From the NCBI RefSeq assembly GCF_001612985.1, contig NZ_BDBM01000006.1, positions 124,001 to 188,000 on the forward strand: a stretch of DNA of 64,000 bases, written 5' to 3'. A program made the position numbers and the translations under genes. Shown piece by piece: positions 16,905-26,202 of this stretch (the stretch's first letter is position 1; the number at the start of each line of letters is the position of its first letter). The DNA comes from Nocardia gamkensis NBRC 108242. GTDB lineage: Bacteria > Actinomycetota > Actinomycetes > Mycobacteriales > Mycobacteriaceae. The notes under the pieces are model-generated. The model was not told the origin of the DNA. It saw nothing but the letters and a program-made list of their open reading frames with translations, and did no database searches.

Positions 16905-17573
16905 ATGTCGTCCGCACCCCGGTTCCCGACGCGGACAGAAGAAGTGATCGTGCCGGCGGAATACGCCCGACCGGCCGGGATACTGGCCGTGCCACCGGAC
17001 AGCACCGCCCTGATCGCCTTCGCGCACGGCAGCGGCAGCGGCAGGCGAAGTCCGCGAAACCGGTTCGTCGCCGAGGAACTGAACCAGGCGGGGTTCGCGA
17101 CGATGCTGGTCGATCTGCTGACCGCCGAGGAGGAGGGCGACCGCGCGCGCGTCTTCGACATCCCGCTGCTGGCACATCGCCTTGTCGAGGTGACCCACTG
17201 GTTACGGACGCGGCCGGATGTCGGCGGCTTGCCGACCGGATATTTCGGCGCGAGCACCGGCGCGGGCGCTGCACTGTGGGCGGCGACGGAACCCGGGACC
17301 GAGATCGCGGCGGTCGTCTCCCGGGGCGGTCGACCGGACCTGGCGGGACCCCGCCTGGGGTCGGTCCGCGCACCGACGCTGCTCATCGTGGGCGGTGACG
17401 ACAAGTGGGTGCTGCAGGTCAACCGGGAGTCCCAGCTACGGATGCCGTGTCCGAGCGAACTGGACATCGTCCCTGGCGCGACACATCTGTTCGAGGAACC
17501 CGGCGCACTCGAACAAGTCGCCGACCTGGCGGTCCAGTGGTTCCACCGCCATCTCACCGTCGTGCTGCACTGA
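16905..17573 (+). CDS. Dienelactone hydrolase-like alpha/beta hydrolase
   Basis: A 222-residue alpha/beta hydrolase. The oxyanion/entry segment is AFAHGSGSGRRSPRNRFVAE, the nucleophile elbow is GYFGASTGAGAAL (GxSxG, Ser near 115), the acid is in LIVGGDDKWVL, and the base is in PGATHLFEEPG. This complete Ser-Asp-His set and length fit the dienelactone-hydrolase-like family often found next to phosphoribosyltransferases; here no such gene is adjacent. Start ATG 16905 has GGAGG six bases upstream. Substrate unknown. The last 20 bases overlap the convergent CapA gene. Confidence 0.86.
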   Translation: MSSAPRFPTRTEEVIVPAEYARPAGILAVPPDSTALIAFAHGSGSGRRSPRNRFVAEELNQAGFATMLVDLLTAEEEGDRARVFDIPLLAHRLVEVTHWLRTRPDVGGLPTGYFGASTGAGAALWAATEPGTEIAAVVSRGGRPDLAGPRLGSVRAPTLLIVGGDDKWVLQVNRESQLRMPCPSELDIVPGATHLFEEPGALEQVADLAVQWFHRHLTVVLH

Positions 17574-18666
17574 CCACCACCGGCAGACCGTCGGATCGGG
17601 GCGCTACGCGGGTGCCGAAGCGACGGCTGATGTCCTCGATCTTCTCGCACAACCAGCGGGATTCGCTGCGCGGAGCCCATTCCAGGCGCATGTGCCGCAC
17701 GCGCAGCGGAATCAGCCGGACCTCCGCCGAGCCGGTATCGAGTGAAACCAGATACAACGGATGCAGGTCGGCGTGGTAGCGCTCGTGGCCGCGGATGCCT
17801 TCGTAGTCGTCGATGACGTCGCCGCATCCGTACAGGATCGGTTTGCCGCGGTAGATCTCGATCGGACGCGGATGATGGGCGGAGTGCCCGTGCACCACGT
17901 CGACTCCGGCGTCGATCAATCGATGCGCGAACTGTATTTCGGTTCGCGTGACTTCGTAACCCCAGTTCGGTCCCCAATGCACGGAGACGATGCCGATATC
18001 GTTGTCGCGCTTGTGTGCCGCCACCTCGGCTGCCACATCCTCGGCGGCCGCGGCGCCGGGAGAGTAGCCCACTCGCCAGAGCCCCGGCCGGTTGTCGCGC
18101 GCCGACCAGGATTCCGGCACCCCGCTCGAACCGGCGGCGACCGAGACGATCACCACGCGGCGACCATCGGTGAGTTCCACCGTGGCGGGCGCACGGGCGC
18201 CCGACAGGTCCGCCCCGGCCCCGGCGCGGCCGATATTCGCGGCGTCGAGCGCCGCGAGGGTGTCGGCCATCCCGGGGATCCCGAAATCGAGGACGTGATT
18301 GTTGGCCAGCGCGCAGACCACCGGTGCGATCGCGGTCAACGCGGGCATGTTGTCCGGATGCATCCGGTAGTGGATGCCTTTCGCGGGCGCGAACGCGCCG
18401 TCCGCGGTGATCGAGGTCTCCAGATTCAGCAACCGCACCTCGGGGGCGATCCGGGCGAGGATGGGCAGGACATCACCCCACAGCTGCCGGTAGTCGACCG
18501 GATGGGTGAACTCGCCGTACGCGCGTTCGGCCAACTCGACGTAGGTTCGCGCGTCGTTGACATATCGTTCGCGCAGCCTCGGGTTGCCGGGGTGCGGCAA
18601 GATCTGGTCCACACCCCGCCCCAGCATGACGTCACCGCCCAGCAGTACGGTCGCCATAGAGACCAT
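17554..18666 (-). CDS. CapA/PgsA-family metallophosphatase-like protein
   Basis: A 370-residue protein of the CapA (poly-gamma-glutamate synthesis) family with calcineurin-like fold. The characteristic motifs are present in order: LLGGDVMLGRGVD at the N-terminus, LLNLETSIT, ALANNHVLDFGIPGM, VSVHWGPNWGYE and GVDVVHGHSAHHPRPIE, which carry the metal-binding Asp, Glu, Asn and His residues. No signal peptide or membrane anchor is seen, unlike true CapA, so it is probably cytosolic and of different substrate. Start ATG 18666 is chosen; ATG 18657 is an alternative. The 3' end overlaps the hydrolase gene by 20 bases. Confidence 0.87.
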   Translation of the reverse strand: MVSMATVLLGGDVMLGRGVDQILPHPGNPRLRERYVNDARTYVELAERAYGEFTHPVDYRQLWGDVLPILARIAPEVRLLNLETSITADGAFAPAKGIHYRMHPDNMPALTAIAPVVCALANNHVLDFGIPGMADTLAALDAANIGRAGAGADLSGARAPATVELTDGRRVVIVSVAAGSSGVPESWSARDNRPGLWRVGYSPGAAAAEDVAAEVAAHKRDNDIGIVSVHWGPNWGYEVTRTEIQFAHRLIDAGVDVVHGHSAHHPRPIEIYRGKPILYGCGDVIDDYEGIRGHERYHADLHPLYLVSLDTGSAEVRLIPLRVRHMRLEWAPRSESRWLCEKIEDISRRFGTRVAPRSDGLPVVVSAARR

Positions 18667-18710
18667 TCTCGATCATCGCGATGGCGATGTGAACGCGTGC
18701 GCGTCGACTT

Positions 18711-20366
18711 TCACGAGCCGGTTGCGGCCGCCGAAGGGTGCGGTGACTTCTTGTAGACGAACTCTTGCCGCTTGCGGCGGAATTCGTTCCGGTCGAGAAA
18801 GATGTCCTGCGCCATTCGCCGCAGCTCGGCGGCCTCGACGGAATTCAGGTCGATCGAGCGAGTCCGCTTCGCGGCCATGATCGCCGCCCACCGGGCCGGA
18901 TGGGCGCATTCGCCGGCGAGTTCCGCCACCCATTCGCCGAATCGCCCACTCGGCGCCACCGCGTCGATCATGCCGATCTCGACGGCGCCTGCCGCGTCGA
19001 GGGGCTGACACTCGTTCAGCAGCCGACGAGCGGATGCGCTGCCGACCCGCCGCGGCAGGGTGTAGGTGTGGAACTCCGAGCCCGACAATCCGATGGTCCG
19101 GTAGTGCGGGTTGAACACCACTGCTTCGGTGGCGACAACCAGATCAGCGCTCGAGGCGAGCACGACACCGCCCGCGCCGGCATTGCCGGACATCGCGGCC
19201 ACGGTGACCTGGGTCGAACACGTCAGGATCGCCCGGCAGACGTTGTTGATGGCCAGCAGGTTGCGCCATGTCTCGCCCTCGGGATCGCCGGACCATTCCA
19301 CCGCGTTCAGATCGATGCCGTTGCTGAAGTACGGGCCGGTGTTCGCGAGCACGAGCACCTTCGTGTCCTGCACCGCCGCGTGGGTGAACGCCGCGAGCAA
19401 CCGGTCGCATCGGGCGGTGTCCATAGCACCGTTGTAGAAGTCGAACTCGAGGTATCCGATGTCGCCCTCGCGCCGGTACCGGATCTCCCGGCATGGGCCG
19501 GTCCGCTCGCACGGTATGGACTGCACCGGGAATCCGGCCGCGGCCAGGACCCGAACCGCTGGTCCTTTACACGACGGCCGGTCAACGGTGCTGGGTTGCA
19601 GGCGGCCGATCCAAAGGCTCGCGTCGCCGCAGGCGACTTCGATGGCTTGGTCACTGCGGCCGATCACAGCTCCCGGGGGCGCCTGGGGATCGACCTGTCC
19701 CAGGAAGGCGTCGTAGACGAGCACCGGTGCGCCGCCGATGATCGCTCCCGCCCCGGGTGAGCCGTCGCCCGCGTGCACGAGGCTCAGTATCTCCTCGGCG
19801 TCGTCGCTCCAGCAGATCGCGCGGTCGTTTCGACGCATCGCGGGCCGGGTCCGGGCGTGGGCCACGGCCCGCGGTGCCTCGGCCTGCGGAATGGGGGAGC
19901 GGGCCGGGCCCGCGGCCTTGTCGAGCGCTTCGAGCAGGCACTCGATCGCGGCGTCCGCGACCACGGTGTTGTAGACGGCGGACTTGCGTTCGGCCGGTAA
20001 GGGGAAAACCCGCGTGGACCAGATCGGCCCGGCGTCCATTTCCTCGACCGCGGTCAGTGCCGTGACGCCCCACAAGGGTTGGCGTTCGCGGATCGCCCAG
20101 TCCAGGGAATGGGGGCCGCGGTCGCCCACCGGACCGGGGTGAACGACGATGCACGTCCATTTCGAATGGACGTCGGCGGGTATTCTCCTCGTCAGATAGG
20201 GGCAGACGACGATATCGAAGCCGTTCGATTCGACCGCCGCGCGGATATCTGTTGCGCAATGCACGATTTCGGTCCGGGTGGGGCGTCCGGACCGGCGAAT
20301 CGCGAGTGCGGCCCGTTGGGTCAGTCCATTGTTCGCACTGGCGAGAATCAGTACTCGCTGTTTCAT
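18711..20366 (-). CDS. hypX: HypX/HoxX-type hydrogenase maturation protein
   Basis: A 551-residue fusion. The N-terminal half is formyltransferase-like, with VVHPGPVGDRGPHSLDWAIR and GVTALTAVEEMDAGPIW. The C-terminal half is enoyl-CoA hydratase/isomerase-like, with GYLEFDFYNGAMDT, VLANTGPYFSNGIDLN, AAMSGNAGAGGVVLA and a C-terminal RKRQEFVYKK tail. This domain order and length define HypX, which makes carbon monoxide from formyl-tetrahydrofolate for the active site of [NiFe]-hydrogenases in aerobic bacteria. The start is ATG 20366; an upstream in-frame start at 20645 would extend into the neighbouring gene. No hydrogenase structural or other hyp gene is in the window, so it is an orphan here. 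It is 34 bases downstream of the hypothetical gene at 20401-20931. Confidence 0.85.
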   Translation of the reverse strand: MKQRVLILASANNGLTQRAALAIRRSGRPTRTEIVHCATDIRAAVESNGFDIVVCPYLTRRIPADVHSKWTCIVVHPGPVGDRGPHSLDWAIRERQPLWGVTALTAVEEMDAGPIWSTRVFPLPAERKSAVYNTVVADAAIECLLEALDKAAGPARSPIPQAEAPRAVAHARTRPAMRRNDRAICWSDDAEEILSLVHAGDGSPGAGAIIGGAPVLVYDAFLGQVDPQAPPGAVIGRSDQAIEVACGDASLWIGRLQPSTVDRPSCKGPAVRVLAAAGFPVQSIPCERTGPCREIRYRREGDIGYLEFDFYNGAMDTARCDRLLAAFTHAAVQDTKVLVLANTGPYFSNGIDLNAVEWSGDPEGETWRNLLAINNVCRAILTCSTQVTVAAMSGNAGAGGVVLASSADLVVATEAVVFNPHYRTIGLSGSEFHTYTLPRRVGSASARRLLNECQPLDAAGAVEIGMIDAVAPSGRFGEWVAELAGECAHPARWAAIMAAKRTRSIDLNSVEAAELRRMAQDIFLDRNEFRRKRQEFVYKKSPHPSAAATGS

Positions 20367-20400
20367 CGGCGGGTCTTCCGGGCCCGCCTTGCCGGGTCGA

Positions 20401-20931
20401 TCACCTGCTGGACATCGAGAGCAGCTGTTGCGGGTCCTCGGCGTAGACGGTGGCGATGACGTTCGCTCGCGCGGCGAGATCCCGGGCGACGTCACGGATC
20501 TCGTCCGATGCGTCCGGGGCGGTGTCGATCCGGGCCAGTAGATCGCGGGTGTGGATCGCCGTTGTCTGCGCGCAGCGCCGCAGGCGGGCTTTCGCGACGG
20601 TATCCAGCGCGACGGGACTGAGGTAACGCTGAATGTGCTCACCACGGTCGGTGATCTGGTTGACGATCGGTTCGGTCGCCGCGTCGGTGAGCCATCGTTC
20701 CGCGTCGGCGGTGATCTCGAAGACGAGATCGTGGTCTCGGATGTCGGTGGGATTCGCGGATGTGGTCAGCAGGGCCATGCTCGCCCGCCCGATCGCCAGG
20801 AACCCGCTCATCGCGTGCGCGAGCAGGACATGCGGGTTTGCGGTGGGCAACTGATGTAGACGTTGCCCGACGACGGTGACCCAGCAGGCGAGGTGTTCGG
20901 CTCCGGTGTCGATCGACGTCGCAGTCGGCAT
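20401..20931 (-). CDS. Hypothetical all-helical protein, 176 aa
   Basis: Starts at ATG 20931 (MPTATSIDTGAEHLACWVTV). The protein is predicted helical throughout, with several His and Asp/Glu residues, for example HLACW, LPTANPHVLLAHAMSGFLAI, RGEHIQRYLSP and HTRDLLARIDTAPDASDEIRD. No transmembrane helix and no family is recognised. A longer in-frame start at 21306 gives non-protein-like sequence and is rejected. The gene lies 34 bases upstream of hypX on the same strand and is probably co-transcribed with it. Confidence 0.68.
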   Translation of the reverse strand: MPTATSIDTGAEHLACWVTVVGQRLHQLPTANPHVLLAHAMSGFLAIGRASMALLTTSANPTDIRDHDLVFEITADAERWLTDAATEPIVNQITDRGEHIQRYLSPVALDTVAKARLRRCAQTTAIHTRDLLARIDTAPDASDEIRDVARDLAARANVIATVYAEDPQQLLSMSSR

Positions 20932-21376
20932 AGCGCGACAATACGCCGTTACCCGGGTGAGACATACGAAGAAACGCTGGAAGTTCGCCAGATGTCGTCG
21001 ATCGCAGGAAGGAAAGGGCGCCGCCGACCCCTGAGTCCGCTTGTCGCGCGGCGGAACCAGCGTCTCGCCCGCCCCCGCGTTCGTGTCTCCGCCGGGCGGC
21101 GGCCCTGCGCGTTCCGTGGTATGGCAGGGAGTGCCGGAGCGGTCGCGGGCTATCGCGGCGGGGTGCTGGCAGTGCTCCGCCGATGGGGTTAACTGCGATT
21201 GTGCCCGTCGCCCTCTGTCGAAAGAGTCGGCCGCTGTGCGCGAATCGACATGTGCACGTGCATCCGGAAAACGAGTTCGTCTGCCGTTCGCGGCACTTCG
21301 CCGCATGACCTGAGGCCGGGCCGGGCTGTGCCGAGGTCGGATGCGGCGAGAAACCGCGACAGCGATCCGATGGTGC
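20932..21376. other. 445-base gene-free region
   Basis: Between the hypothetical helical protein gene and the metallo-beta-lactamase gene, both on the minus strand. Open frames here are GC-rich shadows without ribosome-binding sites. It should contain the promoter for the 20401-20366 pair; nothing specific is visible. Confidence 0.45.
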
Positions 21377-22093
21377 TCAGGAGTCCAGTCGGGCCTGATA
21401 GACGCTCGCGAGGTCGCGCAGGGCGGTGGCCCCGTCGCCGGCGAAACTCGAGCCGTGCATGATCGCCAACGTGGTCGGCGCCAACCCGGCGAGCCGATTC
21501 AGGGCGGCGGGCACGGCGGGCCCCAGCGACGTGGGATGAAAGACGTCCTCCGCGACGCCCGCCCGCTCCACCAGATCCGATGAGGTCAGCGCTGGTCCGT
21601 TGCCGAGTTGAGTCATCAGATCGCCGCAGAACAGCACGCCGGTGGTCTCCTCGTAGAGCACCCGTGCCTCCCAGTTGTGCGGCGCGTGCGGGGTGTCCAG
21701 ATGCCGAATGCGACGGCCGCCGAGATCGATCACCTCGCCGTCGGACAACCGGCGTGGCAGCCGGTCGGCCAGATCGTCGAGCGAGACGAGGCATCCGACC
21801 AAACCGTGGGCCACCTGGGCGTGCGGCGCGGCAGCGAGGAAGAGGTTCATCGCGCCGCACTCGTCGGCTTCCACGTGTCCGAAGGTGATCCAGCGCAACC
21901 GCTCCACCGGCATGATCCGCGTGATCTCCATGGACACCACCGGGAACAGCGCGCGCATGCCGCAGTGGAACAGCAACGGCTCCTCGGCGTCGAGAAGGAA
22001 TTGGTTGAACGTGAAGCCGGTGGGCCCCACCTCCGGAATGAAGGTGGAGATGCGGTAGATCTTCTCGGCTATCTCGTCGGTGTGGGTTTCCAT
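21377..22093 (-). CDS. Stand-alone flavodiiron-type (ODP) metallo-beta-lactamase
   Basis: A 238-residue metallo-beta-lactamase-fold protein resembling the oxygen-binding diiron domain of flavodiiron proteins, not a true lactamase. Visible ligands: GHVEADECGAMN (HxExDE where flavodiiron proteins have HxExDH), DTPHAPHNWEAR (His in the place of LHWPDSM), LFCGDLMTQ (Asp) and IMHGSSF (His). The flavodoxin domain that follows in classical enzymes is absent. The start at 22093 (METHTDEIAEKIYRIST) has AGGGA upstream; 22147 is an in-frame alternative. Likely role: O2, NO or peroxide chemistry with a partner reductase, by inference. It is divergent from the MHYT gene. Confidence 0.82.
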   Translation of the reverse strand: METHTDEIAEKIYRISTFIPEVGPTGFTFNQFLLDAEEPLLFHCGMRALFPVVSMEITRIMPVERLRWITFGHVEADECGAMNLFLAAAPHAQVAHGLVGCLVSLDDLADRLPRRLSDGEVIDLGGRRIRHLDTPHAPHNWEARVLYEETTGVLFCGDLMTQLGNGPALTSSDLVERAGVAEDVFHPTSLGPAVPAALNRLAGLAPTTLAIMHGSSFAGDGATALRDLASVYQARLDS

Positions 22094-22508
22094 GGGAAGT
22101 CCCTGGTCGAAGTGGTCCCCCCATTGTCGTGGATCGCCGGCCGCCATGCGGCAAATTCCTGGTTCTCCCGGGGCAACCGGATCGACAGCTGTGATGTCAT
22201 CGCAGATGTGGTCGTCAGGCGAAAACCGGCGGCCGCGCGGTGGCGGAACCCTCCACCGTGTGACATGCGCGCCGTCGATGGCTCGGAAGCCAGCTGCTAG
22301 CTGATTGGAGCTTCCACGGTCGGGTGGTGCAGAGTGGATCGGCAGGCGAACGTTTGGGTCGAGCTTCAGCGCATTTCCCGCTATCCGAGCCTCATCCTAT
22401 GTTTTTAAACAGGGTAGTAGTACTCTAAATTATCTACCTGCAGTTTCACTATGTGAGATTCGGGCGTCGTCCAAGTGATGCTCGAATCTATCCAGCGAGG
22501 AGTGTCGC
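22094..22508. promoter_or_regulatory. Divergent promoter region with an AT-rich block
   Basis: 415 bases between the metallo-beta-lactamase (-) and MHYT (+) genes. The block 22400-22450 is markedly AT-rich for this window (for example GTTTTTAAAC at 22401-22410) and holds a GGTAG...CTACC inverted repeat at 22413-22438 with AGTACT inside. It is a good candidate for the MHYT promoter/operator. Nothing else coding is seen. Confidence 0.4.
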
Positions 22509-23285
22509 GTGCTGGAAATCGACCACTTCAGCCACGGGTGGCTCACACCCATCGTCGCCTATGTCATGTCGTTCACCGGTTCATTGCTGGGATTGCGATG
22601 CATGGCCAGGTCTCGCAGCGGTTCCGCCCGGGACGGCTGGTTGCTCGCCGCGGCGGTCGCGATCGGCGGCACCGGGATCTGGGTCATGCACTTCATCGCG
22701 ATGCTGGGTTTCGCCATCGACGGCGCATCGATCCGGTACGACGTCCCGATCACCCTGATCAGCGCGCTGATCGCGATCGCGGTGGTCTGGATCGGGCTGC
22801 GCATCGCCCATCAGCGGACGCTGGGGCCGCTGGCGCTGTTCTCCGGCGGCGCGATCACCGGGCTCGGCGTCGGCGCGATGCACTACGCGGGCATGTACGC
22901 GATGAAATCCGACGCGATGATCGGCTACGACGGACGGATCGTCGCTTTGTCCATGGTGATCGCTGTCGTCGCGGCGACCGCCGCGTTGTGGTTCACGTTG
23001 CACGTGCGAGGCACGGTCGCCACCGTCGGCGCGGCGCTGGTGATGGGTGTCGCGGTGTCGGGCATGCACTACACGGGCATGTTCGCGATGCATGTCCACG
23101 AAACCCAGCACATGCATCCGCCGTCCGGGGCGGGCGCGACGCAGTTGCTCACCCCGCTGATCGTGAGCATCAGCCTGGTTACCGTGCTGCTACTGCTCCA
23201 TCTCGGCGTTACCGAGGTCGACGACGAGAACACTTATGTGCCGCAGGGCAGGCATGCCGCCAGTTACTGGCCGACTCGCGACTGA
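22509..23285 (+). CDS. MHYT-domain integral membrane sensor protein
   Basis: A 258-residue protein with about seven transmembrane helices and three MHYT-type motifs: WVMHFIAMLGF, GVGAMHYAGMYAM and GVSGMHYTGMFAM, each Met-His-(Phe/Tyr)-X at a helix end. Such Met/His clusters are proposed to bind copper or sense O2, CO or NO. Unlike many family members there is no GGDEF/EAL or kinase domain attached; a short polar tail ends the protein. Extra His/Met residues (HVHETQHMHP) lie in the last loop. The start is GTG 22509, supported by AGGAG eight bases upstream. The flavodiiron-type gene is divergent from it, a gas-sensing theme. Confidence 0.86.
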   Translation: MLEIDHFSHGWLTPIVAYVMSFTGSLLGLRCMARSRSGSARDGWLLAAAVAIGGTGIWVMHFIAMLGFAIDGASIRYDVPITLISALIAIAVVWIGLRIAHQRTLGPLALFSGGAITGLGVGAMHYAGMYAMKSDAMIGYDGRIVALSMVIAVVAATAALWFTLHVRGTVATVGAALVMGVAVSGMHYTGMFAMHVHETQHMHPPSGAGATQLLTPLIVSISLVTVLLLLHLGVTEVDDENTYVPQGRHAASYWPTRD

Positions 23286-23460
23286 ACGAACCGTTCGGTC
23301 TCCTGTCGTCGGTCCTGTCGGGTGACGCGGTAGCCACCGCCGGGAGCGGACCTGCCGCGTACGGGTGCGGGGAAGTTTTCGCATGCCGGATGCGGGGTAA
23401 GCGCGCCGAGAGCCGGTTGCCGAGATGACCGGCCGCTCCCAGCCGAAGCAGGAGGTGGCG

Positions 23461-24429
23461 ATGCGCATCGGGTACAAACTGGCGGCCGAGGCTTTCGGCC
23501 CGAACGAGCTTGTCCGCCAAGCTGTCAGAGCGGAGGAGGCCGGGTTCGACTTCGTGGAGATCAGCGACCACTTCCATCCCTGGCTGGACAACCAGGGGCA
23601 TTCACCGTTCGCCTGGACCGTGCTCGGAGCGATCGCGGCGAAGACCGAGCGGATCGAGCTCGCGACCGGCGTGACCTGCCCCATCCTGCGATACCACCCC
23701 GCGATCATCGCGCAGGCCGCGGCCACTCTGGCCATCATGTCCGACGACCGTTTCACCCTCGGCGTCGGTTCGGGCGAACGTCTCAACGAACATGTCGTCG
23801 GCCGTGAGTTCCCGCCCGCGCGTATCCGGCAGCGGATGCTTCGCGAGGCCCTCGAGATCATCCGTTTGCTCTGGAGCGGCGGCTACCAGTCCTACGACGG
23901 TGATTTCCTGACCGTCTCCGAGGCTCGCGTGTTCGACCTGCCCGAGACGCTCCCGCCGATCGCCGTCGCCGGTGGCGGGCCGGACGCGGCCCGGATCGCC
24001 GCCGAACTCGGTGACGGCCTGTTCGCCACCGAACCGAAGCCCGAGCTCGTCGACAGCTATCGCGCGGCGGGCGGCGCGGGGCCCCGATACGCGGAGGTCG
24101 GCATGGCGTGGGCTCCCGACGAGGAGACGGCCGCGAAGGCGGTGCTCGATACGACGCGCTGGGCGGTGACGGGATGGAAGGTGATGAGCGAGTTGCCCAA
24201 CCCGGTCAATTTCGCCGCCGCGACGACCACCGTCCGCTTGGAGGACATTCTCGACAACTTCGCCTGCGGTCCCGACCCGGCCCGCTACCTCGAGGCCGCG
24301 AAACAGTACACCGACGCGGGCTTCGATCACCTCGTGATGCAGAACGCGGGCCCCGACCCGGACGGCTTCCTGGATTTCTACCGCCGTGAACTCGACAAGC
24401 CGCTCCGGGCTCTGACGCCGCGCGCCTGA
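23461..24429 (+). CDS. F420-dependent luciferase-like oxidoreductase (G6PDH-family)
   Basis: A 322-residue (beta/alpha)8 protein of the luciferase-like monooxygenase superfamily, F420 glucose-6-phosphate dehydrogenase-like group. Evidence: MRIGYKLAAEAFGPNELVRQ, VEISDHFHPWLDNQGHSPFA, ELATGVTCPILRYHPAIIAQ, LGVGSGERLNEHVVG and AVAGGGPDAARIAAELGDGL. The last segment is the usual cofactor/substrate strand. The start at 23461 is decided by GCAGGAGG six bases upstream; an in-frame ATG at 23425 lacks one. It probably transfers hydride to or from F420; the true substrate is not established. It is followed by the convergent FAD oxidase gene. Confidence 0.87.
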   Translation: MRIGYKLAAEAFGPNELVRQAVRAEEAGFDFVEISDHFHPWLDNQGHSPFAWTVLGAIAAKTERIELATGVTCPILRYHPAIIAQAAATLAIMSDDRFTLGVGSGERLNEHVVGREFPPARIRQRMLREALEIIRLLWSGGYQSYDGDFLTVSEARVFDLPETLPPIAVAGGGPDAARIAAELGDGLFATEPKPELVDSYRAAGGAGPRYAEVGMAWAPDEETAAKAVLDTTRWAVTGWKVMSELPNPVNFAAATTTVRLEDILDNFACGPDPARYLEAAKQYTDAGFDHLVMQNAGPDPDGFLDFYRRELDKPLRALTPRA

Positions 24430-24537
24430 GCCCGAGAGGCCGGGCCGCGTCGGTCGCGGCGCCGACGCTCCGGCCGGGGATGCGGCCCGGTGTACCCGGA
24501 GGTCGCTCGGGCGGCGCTCCTTCGGTGCCCGGCCTGC

Positions 24538-26170
24538 TCATCGGGCCTCCGGTGCGGGCAGGCGAGGGGCCGGGTCGATCAGGACGCCGGGATTGAGTAT
24601 TCCGGCGGGATCGAGCGCCGATTTCGCCGCCCGCAGTGCCGCGGCGAAAGGTTCGGGCCGCTGGCGGTCGTACCAGGGGGCGGTGGTCGCGGCCGACGGC
24701 ATGGTGGTGGGTGATGGTCGCGCCGCCGACGTGCAGTGCCTCCGAGACGGCGGTCTTGATCTCGTCCCATTGCTCGACGGTCCGGCCCCAGCGGCCTGCG
24801 GCGTAGATGCCGAAGTAGGGCGTGGGCCCGTCCGGGTAGACATGGGTGAACCGGCAGGTCAGCACGCCGGTCACCCCGGCGGATCGGAACGCGGCCGCGG
24901 TCGCTTCCCGCACTGCCGCGCGCAGGGCCTCGAAGCGATCCCAGGTGCACGCGGTTTCGAAGGTCTCCACGATCATCGACTGGGCCGCGAGCGCGTCGCG
25001 CTGGTACGGCATGCGGAGGAACGACGAGCGCCACGTGTCGGCCGCGCCCGCGGGCGCCGGGTCTCGCGCCGAGTCGGTGGTGCGGCTCCCGTCCGGGACG
25101 GCGCCGCCGTGCTCGCGGCAGATCTGGGCCGCCCGGCGCATCGGTTCGTCCACGGGGTGGTCCGCGGACTCGAATCCGAGGACCAGCACTCCACCGGCCG
25201 CCTCGACGCCCGCGTTGATGAACGCCTCCACCGGATCGAGCAACCGGCAGTTCGCCGGATACAGCGCGGACTGGGCGATGGCGCGGGTCGCGGCCACAGC
25301 CGCGCCGTAGTCGTCGAACACCACCGAGGCTCCGGATCGCCAGCGCGGACGATGCTGCACGCGCATCCACGCCTCGGTGATGACCCCGAGGATGCCCTCC
25401 GATCCGAGGAACATCCGGTCCGGCGAGGGTCCCGCGCCCGACGCGGGAAGCCTGCGCGATTCACTGATCCCGCCCGGGGTCACCACCCGCATCGATTCGA
25501 CCATGTCGTCGATGTGGGTATAGACGGTCGCGTAGTGGCCGCCCGCCCGGGTGGCCAGCCAGCCGCCGAGCGTCGAGAACTCGAACGACTGCGGGAAGTG
25601 CCGGAGGGTCAGGCCCTCCGGCCGTAAGCCCGCTTCCAGCGCCGGACCGCGAATGCCCGCTTGGATCCGCGCCGCCCGGCTGGTGCGGTCGAGTTCGATG
25701 ATCCGGTCCATGCGGCCGGTGTCGAGGGCCACGGCCCCGGCGTAGGCGTCGGCGCATCGGGGTTCGACACCACCCACCACCGACGTCCCGCCGCCGAACG
25801 GCACCACGGCGACGCCGGCGCTCGCACACCAGTCCAGGATGTCGACCACGTCCTGCTCGGCGCGTGGCCGCAACACCTGATCGGGTACGTGATCGACTCG
25901 GCCGAGCAGATTTCGGACCACGTCGCGAAACGCCTGCCCGTTGCCGTGCGCGACACGATCGCCGAGGTCTTCCGAGGCCAGCGCGGCCAGGGAATCCGGC
26001 ACCCGGACGCGGGGCGCGGGCACATCCAGCGACGTCGGGTCCGGCGCGTCGTGCACTGTGAGATCGGCCGTCGGGAGCAGGGCCGCCACGCGCTCGGTCA
26101 GGACCTCTCGTTCGCGGCCGGTCACCGCGTCTTCCCGGTTGCCCCATCCCCACCATGACCTCGTGGCCAT
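24538..26170 (-). pseudogene. AGPS-like FAD-linked oxidase with a single-base frameshift
   Basis: The frame starting at ATG 26170 (MATRSWWGWGNREDAVTG) has the typical FAD-binding features of alkylglycerone-phosphate-synthase-like oxidases: VVPFGGGTSVVGGVEP, FEFSTLGGWLATRAGGHYA, HIDDMVESMRVVTPGG and LGSEGILGVITEAWMRV. After THHHAVGRDH the frame switches to Arg-rich nonsense. One base fewer in the G5 run at 24676-24680 (C5 on the coding strand) restores the expected WYDRQRPEPFAAALRAAKS and LDPAGILNPGVLIDP ending and the stop at 24538-24540. Either the gene is broken or the sequence has a homopolymer error. The intact protein would be about 543 residues. The cupin gene lies 32 bases upstream on the same strand. 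Confidence 0.82.
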
Positions 26171-26202
26171 CTCGGCTCCATTCGCAGAACGCGCGGTCTC
26201 GG

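Noticed and set aside
20932..21306. N-terminal extension of the helical protein gene
   Set aside because: Non-protein-like, Arg/Pro-rich translation; start at 20931 preferred.
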